Assembly: GCA_013399875.1 (NCBI GenBank)
Contig: VXAZ01004553.1
Coordinates: 1 to 64,000, forward strand
Origin: Gymnorhina tibicen
Lineage: Eukaryota; Chordata; Aves; Passeriformes; Artamidae
Direction: 5' to 3'
Length of the DNA stretch: 64,000 bases
In this document: one piece after another, positions 23,150-33,440 of the stretch
How positions within the stretch are numbered: position 1 is the first letter of the stretch
Layout: every line of letters starts with the position of its first letter
Made by a program: the position numbers and the translations under genes
Notes under the pieces: model-generated
The model's input: the letters and a program-made list of their open reading frames with translations, nothing else
The model's database searches: none
Told to the model about the DNA's origin: nothing

Positions 23150-24660
23150 AGCAGTTTATCTACATGTTCAGTGATCTTAATCTTCATTGCCAGGTTTATC
23201 ATCTCTTGAAGGATGGCAGTCAGACTCACGGTCCGTCATTTCCAGCATCCTTTCTAGAGCCATTTCTGTGGAAGGGACAGACTTCAGCAATATTCCTGCT
23301 TTTCTCTTATTGAAATCAACTTTTACCTTTTTTATTTTTTTTCTTCCCCATCCTGTGCAAGGTGCTCCTCAAACTCTCTCTTAACCCTCCTAATGTCCTG
23401 GTTATGTTTGACCTGCCACATGGAGTTTCCTGATCTATTCTGAAAGACAAAATTCCTGTAACAAATGCCAGTCCTTCCTACATAGAAACCACCTTTAATT
23501 TTCTATTTAGTCCTGTAGGGCTTTTGCTGGACCACTCTGATTTCTTTTCAAATTTCAGCGCAGAGTTTGTCTTGAATGCTAATACAGGATTTCTCAAAAG
23601 TGTCTAGGCTACCTCTAGGCTTCTTGCTTTTCAGCCTGCTCCTTCCTTAATCCTTTTTCTTCCTTTCAACCACTTGCCATATTAGTATGCAGTTCCCTTT
23701 CTTTAAATTGAACACTTGTGTTCTGGATTTATTTGTTTAGTCTCTCCTGCTGCAGAGTTAAGCCTCATCATCCTGCAATTGCTATTAGATCGTCTCTCCC
23801 ACGTGCTTCTTGAGCTGGTCCTGTGCACCACTCAGGACCAGAGCCAGGACAGAGCTTTTCTGGGATTGTAGACCACTTGTTCTGGAAAGCAGCTCCAAAA
23901 ATTGTATTTCTATATCCTGTCATAGATGATGAGGCATTTAGTCTGTTGGTAGCTGATGCATCCCAATATTAATACCTGTCCTGACTTTGCAGGTGCTTTA
24001 GACTCTATCCTCTATCTAAATCCTAACTGAGGGTGGGGGTAATTATACAATCCTAACATTACAATTTTATTATTACAGTGGGATCCTTCCAGCCACAGGG
24101 ATTTCAGACTGTTTTCTCTTTTTCAACAACAATAATTTCATTTGTTTACGCTTCATTTTATACTCCAGAAACAATGCCAGCCTTCTGCATGTACATTCTA
24201 TCAATTTGTGTGAATTTGACTGGCCGGGAACATCACATCCACCAATTCCTCCCTTTCTGCAAGGTCTGTGAGGTGCCTCTCCCATCATGTGAAGTCAAGC
24301 ACCCTGGTTCTCCCCGTTTCATTTTCTGTGCTTCCAGCCCTGGCAGGGTTTGCCCTTGGTCTGTTGGCCCCTGCATTGGACACACTGTCAGCTGCCATAG
24401 GAAGGAGCCTGGTTTGCCTTCCCTGCTCGCTGCACTTGTGGTGCTCTCTTTGCTGCTTTTCAGACACGCACTGAACATTATCCATGGGCATTTTGGGGAT
24501 CACAGCCGTCTGACATCTGTGCTCCTCTGCATCTGCCAGCTTCCTCACAGTTCATAGCACTTTTCTTGTTTTCAGGGCCACCAGCCTGGTTCTCTTCTAG
24601 CCAAGGTTTCAACCCTTCCTTCCTGTTCCCCCTCTTCTGAAATATTCCCCGTTTCCTGAT
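23150..24660 (+). repeat. Possible ancient interspersed-repeat remnant
   Basis: This pyrimidine-rich stretch has wording I associate with very old non-LTR element copies in reptile and bird genomes. Examples are the CTATTAGATCGTCTCTCCC segment near 23,785, the CAGAGCCAGGACAGAGC segment near 23,840, and an ACAATCCTAACATT / CAGCCACAGGGATTTC pair near 24,050-24,100. Recognition is from memory of sequence style, not from a search. The 159-codon plus ORF (24078-24557) and the opposing minus ORFs have no domain and probably reflect this composition. Confidence 0.35.
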
Positions 24661-24834
24661 GTATGTAAATCTCTTATGCCAGTATCTAAACTAAATAATT
24701 CCTAACTGAATATTATGCTAATTTCAGTTCATGAACAGAAACTGATCATCATCTTCTTAAGAACTCCCTCTCTATTACAGATTAGACTGCTACCAGAGCA
24801 CAGAATTTCTAAAATGTTTTTATTTTATGAAAGG

Positions 24835-24876
24835 TTATTAACAGGCAGCTGCCAGATTATTAGCAGGCAGCTCAAG
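24835..24876. repeat. Imperfect two-copy ~22-bp tandem repeat
   Basis: TTATTAACAGGCAGCT and TTATTAGCAGGCAGCT occur 22 bases apart. Small local duplication. Confidence 0.8.
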
Positions 24877-25061
24877 TATTATATTTATCCAGACAATAGC
24901 AGCATCAACACTGTGGTGCAAGTTTCTCCCATGCAGTTTTATTTATTTCCATCATGCCCAAGAGAAATTCCAATAGGGAAAAGGGATTGTAATGAGTTTC
25001 ATGAAGCCTCATTCATGCCAAGCTGTTACAGATAATGATTCAGAGAGGGAGAAATCATCAC

Positions 25062-25141
25062 TTAACACCCTCTTATTCCCCAGCTTCTGGATGCTGCCCC
25101 ATGGGGCAGCATCCCGAAGCTGGGGAATAATAGGGTGTTAA
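25062..25141. repeat. 80-bp near-perfect zero-loop palindrome
   Basis: Two 40-base arms meet at the centre CCCCAT/ATGGGG (25101/25102) with no spacer. Of the 40 pairs, 38 match. The two exceptions are 25072:25131 and 25088:25115. The palindrome ends abruptly, with the next outer pair unmatched, and lies about 115 bp before a CR1 fragment. In RNA it would form a very stable 40-bp hairpin. No terminal repeats or target-site duplication typical of a small inverted-repeat transposon is obvious. Confidence 0.97.
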
Positions 25142-25257
25142 ACCACCAGTGCCTGTTTGCTAAGTTCAGATAAATACCAGGCAAAAAACATATTCCCTGG
25201 CACTCCAGCTTCACCTGAAGGGGTGCCAGCGTGTGTGTACAAGGGGGAGTTCAGCTC

Positions 25258-25547
25258 TGCTCTCCGCTGGGGCGGCCTCACCTCAACTCCTGGGGGCAGT
25301 TTTGGGTGCCACAGTACAGAAAATACATTAATGTCTTAGAGAATGTCCAAAGGAGGCCACGAGGACGGTGAAGGGTCTGGAGGGGAAGCCTTGTGAGGAA
25401 AAGCTGAGGTCTCTGGGTTTGTTCAGCCTGGAGAAGAGAAGGCTGAGGGGAGACCTCATGGTGCTCTTCAATATCCTCGTGAGAGGAAGAGGAGGGGCAG
25501 GCACTGATCTCTTCACCAGCGACAGGACTGGAGGAAATGGCCTGAAG
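25258..25547 (+). mobile_element. CR1 LINE fragment, sense, lacking its 3' end
   Basis: Matches an internal CR1 segment: GGGGCGGCCTCACCTCAACTCC, GAGAATGTCCAAAGGAGGCCACG, the GTTCAGCCTGGAGAAGAG block, GGGGAGACCTCATGG and AGGAATGGCCTGAAG-like text. Homology then stops at an A-rich AGAAAAAAATAAG. The GGTTGGA...TTCTATG 3' terminus is absent. This is unusual because CR1 copies are normally 5'-truncated with an intact 3' end. The element has been broken by a later deletion or rearrangement. Confidence 0.88.
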
Positions 25548-27846
25548 AGAAAAAAATAAGTGTCCTGTCCCAGAAATGGTTTGTTAGGAGCAGAGCAGAT
25601 ACATTTTAACCTGCTGTACCTTCGCATTCTCGTTTGGACCCTAAGCTCTGAACTCACAGGCACGTTCAGCAGAGGGAAGCCTGTTAAGGTGTAGCATCTA
25701 CACAAAGGCATGCCACAAACAGCAACGACATGTAGTCAGCAGCAATTTGACTTTAGAACAAAACCCCTATCTCTGCACCTCTTGAAAGAATTACCCCTCC
25801 TGTGGCTAGAACAGGCAAGTTATTTTGCCTCCCTTCATTTTGTTCTGTGGAGTTATTCACCAAACCATGTACAGTGGCATATTGATGATGTGAAAGGTAT
25901 CTGGCAAAAATCATCTGTTCAACAGAAAGTGCAACATTCTAGGATGTCCAGGCACTTCCCAGAGCTGCTCAGTCACATGGCAACCGCCATGGGCTGCATG
26001 AACACTAGGAATGAATAAATTCGTGATCCAGATCTGTAACATTCATGGTTTTGAGTATGTGTTGCAATATAAAAAGGATTTTCATAGCAGTCAGATATAA
26101 CCAATGAAAACAGGTAAGGCAGAGATGCAGAAAGTGTTCTGAAAGACGGGTGACAGTTAACGCTCTCAGCTTCATGTCAGAGAAATGTCATAAGGCCTCC
26201 ATCACACCTGCAGCTGGCACTGCTCTAAACTGAGAATCAGAATGGAGAAAGGATAAACAAAACGTTGATTGTACTGTCTGGTGTGACAGGCACATTATTC
26301 CTCACAGGATTATACTACAGATTCCATGACAACAATAAGAACTAAGATATTTATAACTTTGAAAACAAGCCTCTGTCTTAATGCCACAGTTTGCATTCAT
26401 GGGCCAAAGACAATTTCAAAGAAAAGTTTTGCGTGGAGGTACCTCAGGTGTTTAAGGGATTAGGTGTGCTTTGATTCGTGTATGAGCTGCAATGTGACAG
26501 TGTCTGTGAAAAGTGGCCTTTTCCAGGGTGGTGACTGCCAGCAGTGCTGGGTGCACTGAGCAGTGGTGGATGTGAAGCCTGGACCACAGGAAGAATGATC
26601 AGTCTTGAAGTGCTTGTTGTGCAGCAGGGAAACACTTACTGATCCAGAACATTAAAGCAGTCATAGCCTGGGCCCCCTTGCCTTCAAGCACCACAGAAAT
26701 TTAATAAAAAAGGAGCTTGGTGAGTCTGTTGTTTCTCAGTTCTGTATGGCCTGCAGACAGCAGGTGTGCTTCGACTTTAGCATCACACCCATACATCAGA
26801 AAGGAAGGATTTCCTTGGATGTGCACATATTGATTCAAAGAATGAAATTAATGTCTTGGACTTTAACGAGCTGAAAGTTTCAGTGCAGTTTTCAGTCCTT
26901 CACAATATCCATTTTATCCTCAATAAGCAACTCTCACTCTCTCAAAATTAGGTCTGTCTACCCAGATTTAGAGCTCTTGCCTATCCCTCAAAATCCAAGC
27001 ATGGTTTGCAAGCTGTCTGACCTGAAACTGTTAGTGGCATTAACAACCACTGATATTCACTACACCCTGGGAATTTTAACATATTTCTTCCCAACATCTT
27101 TCTTTGCCCAGCCAAACACTATAATTTTTTATCCACAGTGACACAATTTCCAGCAGCAAGATCCTACCACTTGCCCTTTGCCTCGGTCCCATCACCTTCT
27201 CTGTGTAAGTTCCAGCATTCCCACAGCTGGGAGGTGAGCTTAAGCCAATTAAACGTCCAAATATCTCAACTGATTTTTCAAACTTTTCATTACTCTGCAC
27301 AGTATACATGGCACATAAGCTGAGGCCAGCACAAAGAAAGCAACAGAAATCAAGTAGTTCAGGCTAAACCCTTTCAGCCCAGAGAAATTACAACAAAGAG
27401 GTGGGACAGCATGGCCTAAATATTTAATGAGAGCAAATAATATATAAATTGAGGTCTTGTGTTTGGACAATGTTAAGTTCTCACCTGTGGAAATGGTATC
27501 TCCAGTAATGTCAGGAAAGTAAAAGATTTTGTTTTAGTAGTAGAATAGATGGCAAAAGATGCAGCTCTTCACACACCGCGGTCTTCTGACAGTTTCACTG
27601 GTGATGTGGTTGCAAAGGCACACAAGAACCTGGCAGATTTTAAAAATATAGTAGAATAGGCCTTCTTATGTTTGATATTCAGAGAAAAGGAACAATTACA
27701 TAATCCACTTCACAGCGTACAGAGAGTCAGCTTAGGACAGACAGAGCAGCCGAGTGAAGAGGCAGAACAGAAGAGGGTTTAAAAACAACGCTCTCTAAAG
27801 ATGCATTTTGATGTAGTGAAATGAGACACATTCAGAATTCATAATC
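25548..27846. other. Gene-poor unique sequence
   Basis: No repeat family, RNA gene or exon chain recognised. ORFs up to 102 codons look random. It lies between a plus-strand and a minus-strand CR1 copy. Confidence 0.5.
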
Positions 27847-28520
27847 ATTGAATCACAGAATACTGTGTGTTGGAAGGGACCTTTAAAGCTCATCTAGTCC
27901 AACACCCCTGCAACGAGCAGGGACTTCTTCAACTGGATCATGTTGCTCAGGGCCTTATCCAACCTGACCTTGAGTGTTTCCAGGGATGGGGCAGCCACCA
28001 CCTCTCTGTGCCGCCTGTGTCAGTGTTTCACCACCCTCCTTGCTCAAAATTTCCCTTGTCCTGTCGCTACAGGCCCTAATTAAAAGTCTGTCCCCATCAT
28101 CCTCATAAACCCCCTTTAAGTACTGAAAGCTGCAACAAGGTCTCCCAAGAGCCTTCTCTTCTCCAGGCTGAACAACCCCAGCCTGCTCAGCCTTTCCTCA
28201 CAGGAGAGGTGCTCCAGCCCTCTGATCATTTTTGTGGCCTCCTCTGGACCTATTCCAACAGGTCCATGTCTTTCCCATGCTGAGGAGCTTGTCCAGGTCT
28301 CTCTGGATGGCATCCTGTCCCTCAGGCGTTCCAACTGCACCGCTGAGCTTGGTGTTGTCTCAGACCTGCTGAGGGTGCACTGGATCCGTGGTGAAGATAT
28401 CAAACACACTGGTGCCAGTACAGACCCCTGACGGACACTTTTTGTCATCCATCTCCCTCTGGATGCACTCATCCAACCAATTCCTCCTCCCCCCAGCACC
28501 ATCCATCAAATCCCTATCTC
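27847..28520 (-). mobile_element. Long CR1 LINE copy with broken reverse-transcriptase remnant
   Basis: Read on the minus strand, the right part encodes a decayed piece of CR1 ORF2. A QGSVL motif is visible (within 28116-28502), followed by a CTLS stretch after which the catalytic acidic FADD-type box is lost by frame disruption. Then come the VQ/DAIQ-RDL-like region, the GTTCAGCCTGGAGAAG 3' UTR block, and the intact 3' terminus with CAGAATACTGTG at 27855. At about 670 bp it is the longest CR1 in the window. It is immobile: 5'-truncated and with an interrupted reading frame. Confidence 0.93.
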
Positions 28521-31500
28521 TGCAATTGAGAGGCAGAAGTCCAGAGAATAAATACTTCAGAATGTTATGACACAGTGCAGATTGTTGTATTGTTCATAGC
28601 TGGCTACTCTAAGTTAGGCAGAATTTTATTTATGCTCCTGATTTTCAAAAGCGCAGGGAATTTTACTGCTATCCCTGAGAGAGTTTCTCTAAATAAGGAC
28701 AAGACTGAACTGGATCTGAAAGCCAAGCAAGGCTTGTTAACAAGTGCAGCAGTACAAAACACCACTTTACTGCACCCAGACTTGAGCTTTCCTCCTCGAG
28801 GTGCTTTTCTTGTCTCCCATCTTCCTCATTCATCAGCGCGTACATGCAGAATGCATCTTGGAACACCTCAATTTTTGTCAGAATCTGCTGTCATAATACA
28901 AAGAGCAAGCAGGCAGCATCCCAGTGCCTTGAATGGCTGCCTAGAGAAGGAAACTGCAGGTGCTCAGTTCAGTGCTCCGAGCAGCCTCATGTGCCTTACA
29001 ACCCACAGCGCTGGCACAGCCCAGCCTGCCAGGAGACCTGGAGATGTTGCTGCTCGCCCTCTGCAATGTCCCAGCTCCACTGCTGAAAACAGCACTCACC
29101 TGAAGATGCAGGTTTGTCTAATGCTGAGCACCAGGAGAATGGCACAGGAAAATATTAGGGAAGAGAATTATATGTCAAATGCAAACGGAAAGCCAACAAC
29201 TAAGTCTCTCACTGCAAAACCAGGAAAATAATTATGCACGTTATGTTCATTTGTTCCCTTCAGTGCTACTGCAGAAGTTACACAAAAGGTCTTCCTAATT
29301 TTATTTAAATCCTATGTAGGCATGAAAGGATTCATCCTGGCATTATGATAAATGATGAAACATAAAATTAGCATAAACTTATTTATATGAGAAACCCGGC
29401 TGACAGAGTACATGCTTCTTCATTTTATTTTTCACATTCCCTCTTTCCAAGACACTCAGCCAGTTCTCCCATCAATTACACCCATACAAAAGAAGAATAA
29501 CTTCAATAAAGCTTGTATAAATTCATCATCCTAACAAAGAGGCAATATGTATTAATAAGCTGATTTTGACAAAGGCACTAGCTCAGAATAATAAAATTTA
29601 ACCCCAAAGTTATCTATATTGCCTAAGGAGAAGACTACCAGTCTTAAAACAGATAGCATAGTGCATATCATTCTTTCTACTTGACTGTGCAAAATTGCTT
29701 GTGTTAACAGAAGGGATCTGGCTGTGTTTGTTCAGTTGAAGACAACAAAAAAGGATCTTTGTTCTGCTGTACCTGGGCTGTCCCCTGTTCGAAACCAAGC
29801 TCCAAAGAGAACTTTGCTTTCCCACCCTCTTTCTCAGACCCTGGCACTGTTCTGCAGCTCATAACCAAAGGCTGGAACTCTCCTGCATGGTGCAGTGAAC
29901 TCTACCTACAGGATCCACGTAACCTCACTACTGTCTGGTTTAGGAAAAAAACCAGGTCTACCACTGCTTAGACCAATGGTCACATAATAGACCAACTTAT
30001 GCACCACAGACAGAAGTCTCCAGACCATTCTGAAGAGAATTGCCTTGACACTTTTGTTTCAGAGGTAAGCATGCACTCAAGGGAAGATGAGCAAATCCCA
30101 GAGTACAGCTGTCAGACAATTTAAACACTGGTAAAAATACTCTGTGTAGCTACCCAAAGTACTTGTTTTCTGGTTTTTTTTTTTTCCTTTTGGTAATTAC
30201 AATTTTAAAAGCCTAAGGTGATCATTTTTAAAAAAAATGTCTTTTACATCTTGAACAATACTGCAGCTATTTTTTATACAGCAATGTAAAAAAAAAAAAA
30301 GTTAAATATTGGATTAGCAAGTGACAGCTCTTCAAAAATATTCTCATTGAAGTTGCTCAGAGCACCAGAATCAGGTTTCATGCTTCAAAAATTAAGTTAC
30401 AGGGAAAGCTTCCTCCCTCTTACCATATCCTTGAGGACCTGTGAATGCTGTTGTGGGTGGCAGTGTGTTGGCAAAGCAAATGTCAGCAAACTGCCTCCCC
30501 TCGCACAAGTGATTGATTTATCAGTTTAATAGAGCTGTAAATCGAGAAAAATGTTCCTCAAGCCTGAACAGCGAACCACAAGGAAATAATAGGCAACAAG
30601 CTGTGATGCAGAATTGAAAATATAAGTACTTGTGAAATACAGCATATGTTACATTTCCCTGTCAGCAGCCCACGGAAAATCTGACCGCTCTGATTTCCAG
30701 CTGCAATGACACTGTCCTTGGATTCTGCTGGCAGAGCCTTATAGCATTAATATTGGATGCCCTTGCTTTCATCTGTAGGGAACACCCACGTGGGTTTTAG
30801 TACATTTTGGTCAATTTAAAACAGAAAGAAGCCAGTACAAAGGAGCTAAAAACAGCACTACAATCCACTAAACCAAACAAGGAACCTCCAGCCACAAAGC
30901 AAAAACAAAATTCTTTGCAATCACTTAGTGCTTCTGTATTTACAGAGTTGAGAAAGTTTCTAATGTCTGTAATTGTTTGTACAAGATGTAAAGTGCTGGC
31001 AACGTGTATCATTCCCAAAAGATTCCTTAAGTACTTTTCTCACTCCATCTACATACATCACTGTCATACCACCTGCCTTTTTTTTTCTTTGCAAGACACT
31101 GTTTCTGGCGTATCCCGCCATTTCTGTCTGGAATTTCTCCTTCCTTCTTCCCGTTTTTGCAAATTTCGCAGGGCATTTGCTGGTTGCCTCTTCTGTGCTG
31201 TGGAATGGAGAAAGCAAGCTGTGTTGCGAGAGGAGAGATGTTATCCAGCAGCAGGATCTCTGCCAGCTGCACACAGCCCTGAGCCTGGAAACATCTGTAA
31301 GGCAGGAAAGGTTTCCTCATTAGGAATTCAGGTCTCACTCATGATTAATCATATGTTTGTAACACAAAAAAGCAGTTTATAAGAAAAACCTCAAAACCTC
31401 AGCCGTGACCTAAGTATCTGAGGTTCTGTTTTTAAGAGGTATTTAAACTGGGTAATTCAAGCATTTTGAAGATAGAAGTTGAGGCGGGAAGAGTTCAGTT

Positions 31501-33049
31501 TTAGACAAGCATTCTGTTCCAATTACCTGAAAACATTAATCTTGGTTTTGATGGATTTATTTTTCCTCCAGGTTGGCTTCAACACTGAGCCAAATACAGG
31601 GGTTTTTATTGGAAACAGCAGTAGGTTTTCATTCAAGAAGGTAGCGGCTGGATTTCAACACAAAGACTGTTAAAAATAATTTCTTTTTTCATGGTTGAAA
31701 CTAATTCTGCCGTGTAAAAAGCTTAGTCTTTATTTGAGAAGAAAAAGCATTTAGCTGAAAAATCTCCCATTGTTTCTAAGTCTGACACAACTGGAACAGC
31801 AGACCTCTATTCCATCTTTCACTAAATACTGGCAAATGCAGCCAGCAAAAGGCCAAACACTCTCAGAGACTCAGCAATGTCTCTGTAGGCCCTCAAATCC
31901 TTCCCAGGGAGCCGCGCCTTTGCAAACAACTCAGACACTTCTTCTGCAACTTCCTCTGCAGCCCAGGGGAAATAAAAAGACACCAATCACATGGGATTGG
32001 CCTCATAACATTGGTCTTTTGTTCTTCTGGCTGCTTTTGTTTTAAAAGCAGAGGCTGTCCTCCCTGTACCTGTTGTGAGCGTCAAGAACTCACTGCACTG
32101 AGCCTCTGCCCCGTCTCCTGCTGCAAGGCAGGAGCAAGGAGACGAAGAACCCCGGGGAAATGTTGTGTGGGGAAAGTGGCTTCCCCCTGCCAGCACATCA
32201 CATCCAAGAGCTTGTTGGAATTCCGCAATGCCTTCTCCATCCTGGCCTTCAGTAGCTTTGGCGTGTCCCCTGGACCTCTTGGAGGTCTTTAATGCGCTCA
32301 GCTGTGGCCACTGCAACCTTTTCTCTGTGATTCCAACCCCCTGTCCCTCCTACCACAATCTGCAGATATTTTTAGACGATATTTAATTAGAAGTCTGAGC
32401 TCTGTACTCACCAGAAACACAAGTCAAATAATACTGATCTGCTTCACAGGAGCTTCTTTTCACTACTGAACAAAACCAAACGCAAGAGCTTCCCAAGTCC
32501 CGGTTACATCCATGGAAGGCAACAGCCTTCAGTATTTAAAAGCAATCCAGCGTATTTCAGGGGTGCTAAAGTGCTTCTTTCTTTCTTCTTCTGATAGTCT
32601 AGGAGCATATCCATGTGCAATGTCTGTCTATTGGATTAAATGTTTAACATGCATTAAATATTACTGAAGGAGCAAATACTGCACTCTGGCACTTGCTGAC
32701 TTTGCCTCAGTATTTTTCTTGCCTTGCCTTTCTTTGTTAGAATTCAATCAGCGGGCTGGGTACCCCCAGCCTTTCTTTTCTAGAAAATAATCGGCCAAAA
32801 ATTAGTTTTTACACAGTGGAGATAAATAGGATCAACCTCAGTGAGAAGACTACATCCCATGAAATTAAACTTATTTACTTGCTTCAGTCTTTTAAAGTAT
32901 TGTAGCAGCAAATTTTTAAGTGTTGGTACAGCAAATGATCTGCCAAGCAGGGAGCTGCTGGCTCACAGGGCCACTTGGCAGCAGCATCTCAATGTAACTT
33001 GTATTAAACTCCCTAGTTTCTCAGATTTTTGTCTCAGGAGCACATTTTA
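28521..33049. other. Gene-poor sequence with accidental long ORFs
   Basis: Holds the longest ORF in the window (28575-29231, 218 codons, plus) and a region open in four frames (about 30,960-31,340). Neither shows a domain, signal peptide or splice context. T and A homopolymers occur near 30,173-30,187 and 30,289-30,301. No repeat family recognised. Confidence 0.45.
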
Positions 33050-33440
33050 AAGTAATTAGTTAATGGACTTGAAAGGCAAGAGAAACCCAGATAATTCTAG
33101 AATCGTATTTACCATCAAATTTAGCACTTTTTCAGAAAAATATAATTCTCCTGAATTGACATACACCCTGGTTAGCTCATTACAAACTTAGAATCTCATT
33201 TTAGCTTGAAAAATCAAACTTACTGAGCCAAGCCAATAAATAATGCTGTTCTGTATGGGCAATAAATAACCAATTTAGCTGCTTTCCAAATCCATTTGCA
33301 AGTAATCACGCAGACATCAAGCAGTTTTATAACTGATACCTAATGGCTACATAATAATATATTTATTAGAGCTAATAATTCCTGTTATGCCGGTAAATGG
33401 ACGAGCATGGTTCATCACCAGCCCTAATGGTCTCTTTTGT
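33050..33440. promoter_or_regulatory. Candidate distal enhancer / conserved non-coding block
   Basis: This AT-rich but not low-complexity stretch is dense in homeodomain-type cores: GTAATTAGTTAATGG, GCTAATAATTCC, several AATAAAT and TAAT motifs, then a GGTAAATGGACGAGCATGG segment. It contains no repeats. Such density in a gene desert resembles developmental enhancers, but conservation cannot be tested here. Confidence 0.25.

Noticed and set aside
24078..24557. 159-codon plus ORF with hydrophobic stretches
   Set aside because: No domain or splice context; opposing frames are equally open; lies in a probable old repeat.
28116..28502. 128-codon minus ORF as a host gene
   Set aside because: It is a frame through the CR1 copy, with a decayed reverse-transcriptase piece and then non-coding 3' sequence.
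30807..31382. 191-codon plus ORF as a gene
   Set aside because: No recognisable domain, and three other frames are open over the same bases.
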